A stretch of 64,000 bases of DNA from Marinobacter lutaoensis (GCF_001981305.1 NZ_MSCW01000003.1:99717-163716), one strand, 5' to 3'. Positions 21,527 to 31,647 are shown, counted from the first letter of the stretch. The notes: generated from the sequence alone by a model not told the origin. Numbers and translations are program-made.

Positions 21527-22050
21527 GTCACGAGGATGACTTTCAGGAACCGGAGCTGCCACAGGCGCTGTTGCCGCCTGGCTTCCTGAAGGATCCGGTT
21601 CACCTGCTTGCCTTCGGACTGGGTAGCGGTGCCATGGCTCGTGCGCCGGGAACCTGGGGCAGCCTGGCGGCGATTCCGGTCTGGTACCTGTTTGCGTGGG
21701 TGCCTGGCCCGGTGTATTGGGGGGGGGTGCTGGTGGCCTTCCTGGTGGGGATATGGCTGTGTGGCCGGACCGCCAGCGATCTGAAGGTGCATGACCACTC
21801 GGGCATCGTGTGGGACGAGTTCGTTGGCATGTGGGTGGCGCTGGGCCTGTTCCCGGACACGATATACGGGGTTCTGGTGGCCTTCGCGCTGTTCCGCCTG
21901 TTCGATATCGTCAAGCCCTGGCCGATCGGGTGGCTGGACCGGCGTTTGCCCGGAGGCCTGGGCATCATGGTGGACGACGTGCTGGCGGGCGTCATGGCCT
22001 TGGTGTGCCTGCTGGCGATCGACCGCTGGTTGATGCCGGTGGTGCTCTAG
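21523..22050 (+). CDS. pgpA: Phosphatidylglycerophosphatase A
   Basis: Dephosphorylates phosphatidylglycerol phosphate to phosphatidylglycerol in the inner membrane. Hydrophobic segments are separated by the family motifs GSGAMARAPGTWGSLAAIP and HDHSGIVWDEFVGMWVAL (active-site Asp and Glu), then FRLFDIVKPWPIGWLDRR. The length of 175 fits. A run of nine G (21719-21727) lies in codons for Trp-Gly-Gly-Val. It is the last gene of the nrdR-to-pgpA run. Confidence 0.95.
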   Translation: MSHEDDFQEPELPQALLPPGFLKDPVHLLAFGLGSGAMARAPGTWGSLAAIPVWYLFAWVPGPVYWGGVLVAFLVGIWLCGRTASDLKVHDHSGIVWDEFVGMWVALGLFPDTIYGVLVAFALFRLFDIVKPWPIGWLDRRLPGGLGIMVDDVLAGVMALVCLLAIDRWLMPVVL

Positions 22051-22055
22051 GCGGC

Positions 22056-22268
22056 TCAATGCAGCTGGGGTTCCTCGGGTTGCTCGGGCAGCATGCGGAC
22101 CACGTGCAGAAAGCGTTTCAGGCCGATTTCCGCTCGCTCCCGCGAGGCAAAGGGGCCGCTGTCGAAGCCCTCACGGGTGGTGAAATACCACTTGCCGCCC
22201 ACACAGAAAAATCGGCTGCTGCGAAAAGGTACGGGGCCTTCTTCTCCAGCGCGTCGCTGAGTGTCCAT
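22056..22268 (-). CDS. Small conserved protein, probable DUF6316 family
   Basis: A 70-residue soluble protein: PFRSSRFFCVGGKWYFTTREG followed by GPFASRERAE and a C-terminal acidic/Pro tail. This pattern (aromatic strand, then WYF, TREG and GPF) resembles small proteins I associate with DUF6316 in Marinobacter and Pseudomonas; the family name is from memory. The ATG at 22268 has CAGGAGA 5 bases upstream; an upstream in-frame ATG at 22286 lacks a ribosome site. It is convergent with pgpA, 5 bases apart. Function unknown. Confidence 0.7.
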   Translation of the reverse strand: MDTQRRAGEEGPVPFRSSRFFCVGGKWYFTTREGFDSGPFASRERAEIGLKRFLHVVRMLPEQPEEPQLH

Positions 22269-22395
22269 GGTGTCTCCTGAGCCCACTTATGATTTTTTGC
22301 TTTTCGGGCAGCGCGTTGATTAAGCCGATTGTTTAAAATTAATCCAATCGTGGGCGAATTCAACATTTTTTTACATTTTTCCAGCCGAATGCCGC

Positions 22396-22438
22396 AAAAA
22401 AGGGCGGGCCGGAGGCGCCGACGCGGTTACGGCCCGCC
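22396..22438 (-). terminator. Minus-strand intrinsic terminator upstream of the DUF2057 gene
   Basis: Arms GGCGGGCC (22403-22410) and GGCCCGCC (22431-22438) form a perfect 8-bp stem, flanked on the left by AAAAAA (22396-22401). Read on the minus strand this is a GC stem followed by CTTTTTT, a classic terminator. No minus-strand gene ends nearby; the next one to the right is the acyltransferase ending at 23106. Confidence 0.75.
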
Positions 22439-22522
22439 TTGCGCCCAGGAAGCACGCCGGTCAGAATGCCTCGGTTGAACGCGAATCCGAAAACCTTCCT
22501 AACTTTTCGACGAGGAGTTTAC

Positions 22523-23173
22523 ATGACACTTTCCCATGTTACCGGTTGGTGCCGGCCCCTGTTGGCGGGTGTGCTGGTGCTGATGCTTTCGGCCTGTGCA
22601 TCATCGGTGTCCCGGGTGGAGACCTGGCAGGGAAATCCGGCGGCGGCTTCGGAAGCGGCCGTGCTGAAAGCACCGGGCGAGATCCAGGTGAAGAATGTCA
22701 ACGGTCGCAGCATGACCAATTTCCTGATCGACGATCTGGATCTGGACTATGCACTGCTGCCGGGCGAGAACCAGGTGGTGTTCACCTACAAGACCATCTG
22801 GGCCAACCCGGGGGTGGTCGAAAATGGGGAGTCGAAGGTCTTTACCGTTGAAAGCGACCCTCAGGTCGTGCGCTTTGACGCGCGTCCAAACGCCGTCTAT
22901 CACTTCGAGTTTGACAAGCCCGCCACCCGGCCCGAGGCGGAGGCCATGATGCCGACCTTCAGCGCGACCCTAGTGGACGCCCAGGGGCAGGTGGTTGCCA
23001 CTTCCAACCGGTGGACGCCGACCGCGGGGACGGCTGCTCGTACGCCGCTGCCGGCTCTGGGTGAAACCGCATCCGAGAGTGCCGATGGTTCCACCCTGGA
23101 GCGGCTCAAGGCTGTTTGGGCGACCGCCTCCGACGAGGAAAAACGCGCCTTCCTGCGCTGGGCGTTTGAATAG
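22523..23173 (+). CDS. DUF2057 family lipoprotein
   Basis: Predicted lipoprotein of 216 residues. The signal peptide (LLAGVLVLMLSAC) ends in a lipobox LSAC with the lipidated Cys at about residue 25. The mature part has the DUF2057/YccT pattern: PGEIQVKNVNGRSM, LLPGENQVVFTYKTIW and VYHFEFDKPATRPEAEAMMP, predicted to be beta-rich. The ATG at 22523 follows GAGGAG by five bases; an upstream extension to 22439 is rejected because it would precede the signal peptide. Its last 68 bases overlap the 3' end of the convergent acyltransferase gene. The E. coli relative YccT has been linked to curli control; that role is not transferable here. Confidence 0.8.
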   Translation: MTLSHVTGWCRPLLAGVLVLMLSACASSVSRVETWQGNPAAASEAAVLKAPGEIQVKNVNGRSMTNFLIDDLDLDYALLPGENQVVFTYKTIWANPGVVENGESKVFTVESDPQVVRFDARPNAVYHFEFDKPATRPEAEAMMPTFSATLVDAQGQVVATSNRWTPTAGTAARTPLPALGETASESADGSTLERLKAVWATASDEEKRAFLRWAFE

Positions 23174-24614
23174 CCTCGGGCGTTGCTCCGTCCTCCGGAG
23201 GGCAGTGGCGAGCCTGGCTCTCAATGGCATCCAGGCTTGCGCTGACATGGTCGCTGAGTGAGGCTCCGTCGGCAACGACATCGGGGCACAGCGTGAAGTT
23301 CAGGGTCAGCGTGCCCTGATAGCTGACCGCCACCACCACCAGTCCCAGGCTGTCGAACAGGGGCGCACTGTTGTACTGCCGGACCAGCCGGGCGCCCTGT
23401 AAATACAGGGGCACCTGGGGCCCGGGGACATTGGTGATGGGCAAGTTGAACAGCGGCTGATAGCGCTGAGCCACCTGGAGTTCGGAGTAGAGCCGGGCGG
23501 AAAGCGCGAGCAGGGTGGAGGGCAGCAGTTCTGTCAGGCGGTCGGCCGCGATCGCCTCGCGATAGGGTTCGCTGGCCACGGCATTGCGGTGGATGTGCCG
23601 GATCCGCCGGGCCGGGTCCGGTTCGTCGGTGGCCAGGTCCAGCAGCATCGCGGACATCTGGTTACCGGTGGCGCGCCGAAGGCTGCTGGAGCGAACGGAA
23701 ATGGGGGTCATTGCCACCAGCGGGCGCACGGGCGTGGCCCCTTGGGCCTTCAGGTAGCGGCGCAGGGTTTCCGCGCAAAGGCCCAGCACCACATCATTCA
23801 GAGTGACATCGCCGAGCTCGGCCTTGATGCGCTTGAGGCGGGCCAACTCAATTCGTGTCGCTACGATTTCGCGCCGGCGCGTGACGTGGCGATTGAACGG
23901 GCTGGTGGGTGCGGAGAACAGCGGTACCGGCCAGGGCAGCCTGCGCAGATAGCGCTGTACCAGGCCCTTCGTCGTGGCTTCCGTGGCCCGGGCGGCGAGA
24001 GCTGTCAGCGTCAAGGGCGCCTTGATCAGCTGGGCCCCCGCCTGCAATAGCACCCGCTCCCGTGACGGTTCTGGGTGAGGGCGCCAGGGGCGTGGCGCCG
24101 GTATGGGCGCGGGCTCCGGAAGGTATTCCAGCAACAGCCCCATGATTTCCTCGCCACTGAACGCGTCGATGGCGGCGTGATGCAGTTTGACAATCAGCGC
24201 GAAGGCGGCTTTGTCCTGACCGCTGCCCTCCAGCCGAAAACCGTCGACGAAGGTGATGTGCCAGAGTGGCCGGTCCCGTTTCAGGGGTGTTTCCAGAATC
24301 TTGGCCGCCAGGGCCATGAGGCTGGCCTCTCGCCCCTGATCACCGAGATTCACGTAGGCGAGGTGGCGCTCAATGCTGAACTCCGGGTCATCGACCCAGT
24401 AAGGGCGCCCCAGTTGCCAGGGCATGTCCCGCAACCGTTGCCGGAACAGGGGCACCACGTGCAGCCGGCTGCGCAGATAGGCGACGAAGGTGCTGAACGC
24501 CAGGGGGGCGTCCCGGTCGCTGGCATCGAACAGGTAGATACCGCCGATGTGCATAGGCGTGGTGTCCGATTCCAGATACAGGAACGACGCATCCAGTTCC
24601 GAGAGCTGCCGCAT
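23106..24614 (-). CDS. Wax ester synthase/diacylglycerol acyltransferase (WS/DGAT) family protein
   Basis: Acyl-CoA-dependent O-acyltransferase that makes wax esters or triacylglycerol storage lipid. Family features: N-terminal LSELDASFLYLESDTTPMHIG, RDRPLWHITFVDG, the active-site histidine motif at 145-151 and the late TLNDVVLGLCAETLRRYL. The motif reads HHAAIDA, with Ala151 in place of the Gly of HHxxxDG; both His and the Asp are kept. The length of 502 is normal, with an unusual basic tail (RRVFPRRRRSPKQP) that lies in the overlap with the DUF2057 gene. The ATG follows AAGGAG by about 7 bases. Substrate preference (fatty alcohol or diacylglycerol) cannot be told. Confidence 0.9.
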   Translation of the reverse strand: MRQLSELDASFLYLESDTTPMHIGGIYLFDASDRDAPLAFSTFVAYLRSRLHVVPLFRQRLRDMPWQLGRPYWVDDPEFSIERHLAYVNLGDQGREASLMALAAKILETPLKRDRPLWHITFVDGFRLEGSGQDKAAFALIVKLHHAAIDAFSGEEIMGLLLEYLPEPAPIPAPRPWRPHPEPSRERVLLQAGAQLIKAPLTLTALAARATEATTKGLVQRYLRRLPWPVPLFSAPTSPFNRHVTRRREIVATRIELARLKRIKAELGDVTLNDVVLGLCAETLRRYLKAQGATPVRPLVAMTPISVRSSSLRRATGNQMSAMLLDLATDEPDPARRIRHIHRNAVASEPYREAIAADRLTELLPSTLLALSARLYSELQVAQRYQPLFNLPITNVPGPQVPLYLQGARLVRQYNSAPLFDSLGLVVVAVSYQGTLTLNFTLCPDVVADGASLSDHVSASLDAIESQARHCPPEDGATPEAIQTPSAGRRVFPRRRRSPKQP

Positions 24615-24660
24615 GGTCTAACTCCTTCCGGCACGGTTTTCGGCAGTATAAACCAGCGTC

Positions 24661-24686
24661 GGCCAGTCCTGGTTGACCCACTGGCC
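24661..24686. repeat. Inverted repeat upstream of the WS/DGAT gene
   Basis: GGCCAGT (24661-24667) and ACTGGCC (24680-24686) form perfect 7-bp arms 12 bases apart. They lie just upstream of a minus-strand TATACT box (24655-24650) and 47 bases before the acyltransferase start. No T-run follows on either strand. It could be a regulator site or the 3' hairpin of the lysR transcript. Confidence 0.4.
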
Positions 24687-24707
24687 ATTCCCGGAAGCGG
24701 CTTCCGG

Positions 24708-25649
24708 TCAGGGGGCCTCTGGAGGGCTGGCCTGCGGCGCCAACCAATCCCGAAGGGCGGGGTCCTGTTGCAGCCGCTCCCAGAACCAAGTGAGGGCATT
24801 GCCCTGATCTTCGGCACGTCGGGCCAGGTGCAGTACGATGGGCTGGCGGGGGTCCTGTACGGCTTTCTCCACCAAGCGACCACTCCGGAGCTGCTCCCGA
24901 ATCCGGGGTCTGGGCAGCCAGCCGACGCCCAGGCCCGCCTCCTGAACCGCGATTTTCTGATCGATGTTGCTGACAGTCAGGGTTCGCTGGCGGCGGAAGA
25001 TACCCGCGTTGCCCGGGGGCAGGGCGCGGGAGGTGTCGGCGGCGACGGCCGCGGGGTATTGGGCGATGAGCTCCTCCGATAAGGGCTCGGTGGCGAGGGC
25101 GAGCGGATGCCCGGGTGCGACCGCGAAGATGAAGTCGATTTCTCCCAGAGTCCGGGTACTGAAACTGCCAGCTGGCTTGCTGAAATGGTCGGCGCCGACG
25201 ATCAGATCCACCCGGCGGCTTTGCAGGGCATCCCAGGCCCCGGCAAACACCTCCTCGACGATCTGGACGTCGACGGGCACGCCCAGCTGCTGGAAGTCAC
25301 GGATGGCCGGGAACAGGCAGGTGGCAGGCATCAGGGAGTTGAAGCCGATGCGCAGCCGGGTTTCCCAGCCCTGGGCCACTTGTCGGGTGGCGTGGGCGAG
25401 ATTCTCCGCGGCTTCCAGCAGTGCCCGTCCTTCCTCCAGCAGGTAGCGGCCTGCCGGTGTCAGTACCGCCCGGTGTCCACTGCGGTCGAAGATCCGGGTA
25501 TCGAGGTCCTCTTCCAGTTTCTGCACGGTGTAGCTGATGGCCGAGGGCACCCGGAACAGCTCGGCGGCGGCGCCGGCGAAGCTGCCTCTGCGGTCGATGG
25601 CGTCCAGGACTTTCAAGGCATCGAGGGATAGGGCGGTGTGCATGTTCAA
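24708..25649 (-). CDS. LysR family transcriptional regulator (YhaJ-like)
   Basis: A 313-residue LysR regulator. The N-terminal winged helix-turn-helix is at about 8-66 (LSLDALKVLDAIDRRGSFAGAA ending in LTPAGRYLLEEG), followed by a periplasmic-binding-type effector domain (LRIGFNSLMPATCLFPAI, VDLIVGADHF, VQEAGLGVGWLP). Divergent from and 92 bases away from the glutathionyl-hydroquinone reductase gene. In E. coli the LysR gene yhaJ lies near yqjG, and this protein has the YhaJ look (AISYTVQKLEEDL). Likely controls the divergent gene; the inducer may be a quinone or aromatic compound, which is inference. Confidence 0.88.
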   Translation of the reverse strand: MNMHTALSLDALKVLDAIDRRGSFAGAAAELFRVPSAISYTVQKLEEDLDTRIFDRSGHRAVLTPAGRYLLEEGRALLEAAENLAHATRQVAQGWETRLRIGFNSLMPATCLFPAIRDFQQLGVPVDVQIVEEVFAGAWDALQSRRVDLIVGADHFSKPAGSFSTRTLGEIDFIFAVAPGHPLALATEPLSEELIAQYPAAVAADTSRALPPGNAGIFRRQRTLTVSNIDQKIAVQEAGLGVGWLPRPRIREQLRSGRLVEKAVQDPRQPIVLHLARRAEDQGNALTWFWERLQQDPALRDWLAPQASPPEAP

Positions 25650-25681
25650 ATTTACTGAGGTTGTTGGCCAGAAATGCTTGT

Positions 25682-25711
25682 TTGAGAGGGTAGCAGGCTC
25701 GAACGTATTCT
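25682..25711 (+). promoter_or_regulatory. Possible promoter of the glutathionyl-hydroquinone reductase gene
   Basis: TTGAGA (25682-25687) and TATTCT (25706-25711) are 18 bases apart, 31 bases before the start. The match is moderate, as expected if a LysR activator assists. No unambiguous LysR box was identified. Confidence 0.3.
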
Positions 25712-25741
25712 TCTCTACAAATTGTTTGTCAGGAGAATGCG

Positions 25742-26728
25742 ATGGGATTGCTGATCGAGGGCCAGTGGCACGACCAGTGGTATGACACCGACAAGACCGG
25801 TGGCCGCTTCGAGCGGGAAAAGGCCCGGTTCCGGCACTGGGTCACCCCTGGCGGTTCGCCCGGTCCTAGTGGTCAGGGCGGTTTCCCGGCTGAAAGTGGC
25901 CGCTATCACCTGTATGTGTCCATGGCCTGTCCCTGGGCGCACCGGACCCTGATTGTCCGTGCGCTGAAGGGGCTGGCGCCGCATATTTCGGTGTCGGTGG
26001 TGCACCCGGACATGTTGGAGAATGGTTGGGAATTCCGGCCGGACGATGAACGGTACCGGGACCATCTCCATAATCACCGTTTTCTGCATCAGGTCTACAC
26101 CCGGGCGGTGCCGGACTACAGCGGGCGGGTGACGGTGCCAGTGCTGTGGGACCGGCGGCGGGACACCATCGTCAGCAACGAATCGGCGGAGATCATCCGG
26201 ATGTTCAACAGCGCCTTTGACGGGCTGGCGGGTGTCCGGTCGGATCTCGATATCTACCCGGAACCGTTGCGAGCGGAAATCGAGCGGATCAACCAGCGTG
26301 TTTATGACACCGTCAACAACGGGGTGTACAAGGCGGGATTCGCCACCGTTCAGGACCAGTATGCCCGGGCGTACCATGCCCTGTTCGAGACTCTGGACTG
26401 GCTGGAGGCGCGTTTGTCGGACCGGCGTTACCTGGTGGGGCGGCAGCCGACCGAGGCGGACTGGCGGCTGTTCACCACCCTGATTCGGTTTGATGCCGTT
26501 TACTACAGTCACTTCAAGTGCAACCGCCAGCGGCTGGCGGATTTTCCGGTATTGTCCGCCTATCTGAGGGATTTGTACCAGACGCCGGGGGTGCGGGAAA
26601 CCGTGTCGATCGGGCAGATCAAGCGGCATTACTACGTCAGCCAGCGCACCATCAACCCGACCCAGATCGTGCCTGAGGGGCCCCAACTGGACTTCGAGGC
26701 CGCTCACGGCAGGGAAACGCTGGTGTGA
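25742..26728 (+). CDS. yqjG: Glutathionyl-hydroquinone reductase (YqjG/ECM4 family)
   Basis: Xi-class glutathione transferase that reduces glutathionyl-hydroquinones to hydroquinones, part of quinone detoxification. Catalytic Cys63 lies in SMACPWAHR. The family-specific GWEFRPDDERYRDHL, RVTVPVLWDRRRDTIVSNESAEI and C-terminal FDAVYYSHFKCN motifs are present. The length of 328 fits. The ribosome site AGGAG lies 6 bases before the ATG. It is divergently paired with a LysR regulator. Confidence 0.93.
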   Translation: MGLLIEGQWHDQWYDTDKTGGRFEREKARFRHWVTPGGSPGPSGQGGFPAESGRYHLYVSMACPWAHRTLIVRALKGLAPHISVSVVHPDMLENGWEFRPDDERYRDHLHNHRFLHQVYTRAVPDYSGRVTVPVLWDRRRDTIVSNESAEIIRMFNSAFDGLAGVRSDLDIYPEPLRAEIERINQRVYDTVNNGVYKAGFATVQDQYARAYHALFETLDWLEARLSDRRYLVGRQPTEADWRLFTTLIRFDAVYYSHFKCNRQRLADFPVLSAYLRDLYQTPGVRETVSIGQIKRHYYVSQRTINPTQIVPEGPQLDFEAAHGRETLV

Positions 26729-26740
26729 ACCGATCCGCCC

Positions 26741-27709
26741 TCAGCTGGCTCGGGCAACGGCCACCCGGGTCAGTTCGAGCAGGGCTGTCTTGTGTTCTGA
26801 GTCGGGGAGGGTAGCGAGCCGCTGCCTTGCCTGTTCTGCCTGTTCCCGGGCCCGGTTCATGGTGTATTCGATGGCGCCGGAGCGGGATACGATCTCCAGA
26901 ATCTCCGGCAGCGCCTCGAGGCCGCCCTTGCGGATCGCCTGGCGGATCAGCCGGCGTTCCGCTTCGGCGCCGTGCGCCATGGCGTGAATCAGGGGCAGGG
27001 TGGTTTTACCCTCAGCGAGGTCATCGCCCACGTTCTTGCCCATGGTCTCGGCATCGCCTTGGTAGTCAAGGACATCATCCACCAGTTGGAACGCCAGCCC
27101 CAGGTGCTTGCCGTAGTCTTTCAATCCGGCGGCCTGCTCCGGGCTGGCGCCGGCCAGCAGGGCACCGGTGTGCGAGGCGGCCTCAAACAGCATGGCGGTC
27201 TTGTTGTGGATGACCGTCATGTACTGGGCCTCGGTGAGATCCGGATTCTTGACGTTCATCAGCTGCAGGACCTCGCCCTCGGCGATCACGGCGGTGGCGC
27301 GGGAGAGCACGTCCATGATCGGCAGGCTTTGCAGCTCCACCATCATCTCGAAGGCGCGGGCATAGAGAAAATCGCCGACCAGCACGCTGGGCGCATTGCC
27401 CCACTTGGCATTGGCGGTGCTGCGGCCGCGCCGCATGTCCGAGGTGTCCACGACATCGTCGTGCAGCAGGGTAGCGGTGTGTAAGAACTCGATGACCGCG
27501 GCCAGTTTGAGGTGGTCGTCACGGTCGTAGCCGAGGGCCCGGGTGGTCAACAGCACCAGCAGTGGGCGCAGGCGCTTGCCGCCGCTTTCAATGATGTATT
27601 CGGCGATTTTCTGGACCAGGGGAACGTTGGAGGAAAGCCGCTGGAGGATCAGGTCATTCACGCGGCTGAAGTCATCCGCCACGGTGTCATAAATGCGCTG
27701 GGCTGTCAT
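26741..27709 (-). CDS. ispB: Octaprenyl diphosphate synthase
   Basis: Adds isopentenyl units to farnesyl diphosphate to give the C40-type side chain of ubiquinone and menaquinone. The first Asp-rich motif is Asp84, Asp85 and Asp88 (LLHDDVVD, then MRRGR); the second is in QLVDDVLDYQGD. KRLRPLLVLL and the GKxxGDDLAEGKTTLPLI segment are typical of long-chain prenyl synthases. The length of 322 is normal. It is divergent from rplU, as in E. coli. Confidence 0.95.
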   Translation of the reverse strand: MTAQRIYDTVADDFSRVNDLILQRLSSNVPLVQKIAEYIIESGGKRLRPLLVLLTTRALGYDRDDHLKLAAVIEFLHTATLLHDDVVDTSDMRRGRSTANAKWGNAPSVLVGDFLYARAFEMMVELQSLPIMDVLSRATAVIAEGEVLQLMNVKNPDLTEAQYMTVIHNKTAMLFEAASHTGALLAGASPEQAAGLKDYGKHLGLAFQLVDDVLDYQGDAETMGKNVGDDLAEGKTTLPLIHAMAHGAEAERRLIRQAIRKGGLEALPEILEIVSRSGAIEYTMNRAREQAEQARQRLATLPDSEHKTALLELTRVAVARAS

Positions 27710-27799
27710 GCGGCTCGGGTGTCCTTGCGGGTCTCATGGTTGATAATTCGGACAGGTCGCGGCAATGCTAGGTATTGCTGCGGAGAGTGTCAACTTGGC

Positions 27800-27828
27800 T
27801 TGTGTTGCGCGGCCGGTTTTCGTACAAT
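27800..27828 (+). promoter_or_regulatory. Probable promoter of rplU-rpmA
   Basis: TTGTGT (27800-27805) and TACAAT (27823-27828) are 17 bases apart. Transcription would begin near 27835, giving a leader of about 105 bases. Within the leader TCCCTGCT (27857-27864) can pair with AGCAGGGA (27907-27914), so it may be structured. Confidence 0.6.
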
Positions 27829-27938
27829 CACGCGCCCAACTCATCCCAACCTGCGCTCCCTGCTATAGGGTCGCCAGAGTGCTTCCCTTAGAACCAGGTG
27901 GATAAGAGCAGGGATGGGTCAATCGCGGAGACTAGTCA

Positions 27939-28250
27939 ATGTACGCAGTAATCGTTAGCGGTGGAAAGCAGCACCGCGTCAAAGAAGGTGAAACCCTGAA
28001 GCTGGAAAAGCTGGAGGTTGAAACCGGCGCCACTGTCGAGTTCGATCGTGTCCTGCTGGTGGCCGATGGTGACAATGTCAAGGTCGGTGCTCCGGTTGTT
28101 GACGGTGCGAAGGTTACCGCTGAGGTGGTGAGCCACGGTCGCCACGACAAGGTGCAGATCATCAAGTTCCGTCGTCGCAAGCACCACATGAAGCGTCAGG
28201 GCCACCGTCAGTGGTTCACTGAAGTCAAGATCACGGGTATCCAGGGCTGA
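27939..28250 (+). CDS. rplU: 50S ribosomal protein L21
   Basis: 103 residues, matching the usual length. [20 protein letters not shown] and the C-terminal [16 protein letters not shown] are diagnostic. It binds 23S rRNA near L20. rpmA follows after 34 bases, as in nearly all bacteria. Confidence 0.98.
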   Translation: MYAVIVSGGKQHRVKEGETLKLEKLEVETGATVEFDRVLLVADGDNVKVGAPVVDGAKVTAEVVSHGRHDKVQIIKFRRRKHHMKRQGHRQWFTEVKITGIQG

Positions 28251-28284
28251 GCCCCGGAGCGACCCCTAGAGAAGGAGGCTGGTA

Positions 28285-29884
<1,600 letters not shown>

Positions 29885-29920
29885 ACCGATACCTGAAACC
29901 ACGGAAGTGATTGGCTGACC

Positions 29921-31045
29921 ATGAATAAACGCCCGCAGTTGCGCCAGGCGCGCCGCCTGGTTGTGAAAATCGGAAGTGCCCTGCTGACCAATGATGGGCG
30001 GGGCTTGGACGAGGCCGCCCTGGGGCAGTGGGTGGACCAGATGGCGGGCCTGATCGCCGATGGGGTGGAGTTGGTGGTGGTGTCGTCCGGAGCCGTGGCG
30101 GTGGGGATGAGCCGCCTGGGCTGGAGTCGGCGGCCGGATCAGCTGCACGAACTGCAGGCCGCCGCAGCCGTGGGGCAGATGGGGTTGGTTCAGTCGTGGG
30201 AGGCCCAGTTCAAGCGGCATGGTATTCACACGGCGCAGATTCTGCTGACCCATGATGATCTGTCCGACCGCAAACGGTACCTGAATGGGCGCAGTACGCT
30301 GCGGGCCCTGCTGGATGTGGGGGTGGTGCCCATCGTCAATGAGAACGACACGGTGGTCACGGACGAGATCCGCTTTGGTGACAACGATACCCTGGCCGCC
30401 CTGGTCACCAATCTGGTGGAGGCGGATGGTCTGATCATTCTGACCGACCAGCTTGGGTTGTTCGATAAGGATCCGCGCCGTCATGCCGATGCCACGCTGG
30501 TCACGGAGTGCCGGGCCAGCGACCGGACGTTGGATGCGATGGCCAGCGGCGGTGCCGGGGTGCTCGGCCGTGGCGGTATGCAGACCAAACTGCGGGCGGC
30601 CCGCCTGGCGGCCCGTTCCGGCGCGTTTACCGTCATCGCTGGAGGGCGCATCGAAGCCGTGCTGGCCCGGCTTCGCCAGGGTGAGGTCGTGGGGACGCTG
30701 TTGCTGCCCGAGCAGGGGCGGGAAGCTGCTCGGAAGCAGTGGATTGCCGGTCATCTGCAGACCCGAGGGACCTTGACGCTGGATGCGGGGGCGGTGCGGG
30801 TGCTTTGCCGGGGTGGTCGCAGTCTGCTGCCGGTGGGCGTCAAGGCTGTGGCCGGTCGCTTTCGCCGGGGGGAAATGGTGTCCTGCGTTGATGAAAGTGG
30901 TCGCGAGGTGGCCCGGGGGTTGGTGAACTACGATGCCGATGAGGCGAGGGCGATTGCCGGGCGTTCCAGTGACCGGATCGCCGAAGTGCTTGGGTATGTC
31001 TCTGACGAGGAGATGATTCACCGGGACAACCTGGTCATCCTGTGA
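29921..31045 (+). CDS. proB: Glutamate 5-kinase
   Basis: First step of proline synthesis: ATP-dependent phosphorylation of glutamate. The amino-acid kinase domain (1-255) has [33 protein letters not shown] and [25 protein letters not shown] domain follows (about 280-365; [21 protein letters not shown]). The length of 374 is normal. It follows obgE by 36 bases, a common pairing. It converges on rpsT across a shared terminator. Confidence 0.97.
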   Translation: MNKRPQLRQARRLVVKIGSALLTNDGRGLDEAALGQWVDQMAGLIADGVELVVVSSGAVAVGMSRLGWSRRPDQLHELQAAAAVGQMGLVQSWEAQFKRHGIHTAQILLTHDDLSDRKRYLNGRSTLRALLDVGVVPIVNENDTVVTDEIRFGDNDTLAALVTNLVEADGLIILTDQLGLFDKDPRRHADATLVTECRASDRTLDAMASGGAGVLGRGGMQTKLRAARLAARSGAFTVIAGGRIEAVLARLRQGEVVGTLLLPEQGREAARKQWIAGHLQTRGTLTLDAGAVRVLCRGGRSLLPVGVKAVAGRFRRGEMVSCVDESGREVARGLVNYDADEARAIAGRSSDRIAEVLGYVSDEEMIHRDNLVIL

Positions 31046-31070
31046 CCCCTCCCGGGTTCCGTCAGGGCAC

Positions 31071-31101
31071 AAAAAAACCGGCTCGGAAGCCGGTTTTTTT
31101 T
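31071..31101. terminator. Bidirectional terminator between proB and rpsT
   Basis: A symmetric structure: seven A, CCGGCT, a 4-base loop, AGCCGG, eight T. It gives a GC stem with a T-run on both strands, and so ends both proB (plus) and rpsT (minus). Confidence 0.93.
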
Positions 31102-31112
31102 GCGCGCGTGGA

Positions 31113-31382
31113 TCAGGCGTTTTTCAGTGCCTTGATCTTGGCGTTCAGGCGGCTCTTATGGCGAGCCACCTTGTTCTTGGCGAAGATGCCCTTGTTGACC
31201 ATGCTGTCCAGGATCGGCTGAGCCTTCTGGAAGGCCGCAACGGCTTCATCGTAGTTGCCGGCGTTGATCTTGGCTTGAACTTTCTTGATGTAGGTGCGCG
31301 CCATGGAACGCAGGCTGGCGTTGTGCTTGCGGTTCTTCTCGTTCTGACGAGCGCGCTTTTTGGCTTGCGGGGAATTTGCCAC
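31113..31382 (-). CDS. rpsT: 30S ribosomal protein S20
   Basis: 89 residues: [20 protein letters not shown], then the helical bundle ending in [15 protein letters not shown]. The start is GTG at 31382, with AGGAG 7 bases upstream. A non-ATG start is also used by E. coli rpsT (TTG), where it is tied to autoregulation. The longer upstream frame would add unrelated sequence and is rejected. Divergent from murJ. Confidence 0.96.
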   Translation of the reverse strand: MANSPQAKKRARQNEKNRKHNASLRSMARTYIKKVQAKINAGNYDEAVAAFQKAQPILDSMVNKGIFAKNKVARHKSRLNAKIKALKNA

Positions 31383-31496
31383 CGTAAAACTCCTGAAAAT
31401 CTGAAATTCGTTACTGAAAGATCTTTCGTGAATTCCTGATGAATTCGTACATCGCGGGCGCGCCAAAAACCAGCGCGTCGAAATAAATGACGCGGA

Positions 31497-31525
31497 ACTA
31501 TGCCGCCGAATGCCTGAGATGTCAA
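31497..31525 (-). promoter_or_regulatory. Promoter of rpsT
   Basis: On the minus strand a perfect TTGACA (31525-31520) and CATAGT (31502-31497) are separated by 17 bases. The leader to the GTG start would be about 110 bases. Confidence 0.75.
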
Positions 31526-31647
31526 GCCTAAAGCCGGCGTCATGCACCCAGCCCTGTCGCCTGTGCTAAACTCGCCGCTCGCTGCCGGGGCTGTCGCCGA
31601 GTGCGTAGTTTCCGGTATCTCTGAGTTGCCAGTTGGGTCGTTGCTGC

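Noticed and set aside
23106..23173. Tail overlap of the WS/DGAT and DUF2057 genes as a frameshift artefact
   Set aside because: Both frames stay open to natural stops and both C-terminal parts read as plausible protein; I cannot exclude an error, but nothing in the sequence shows one.
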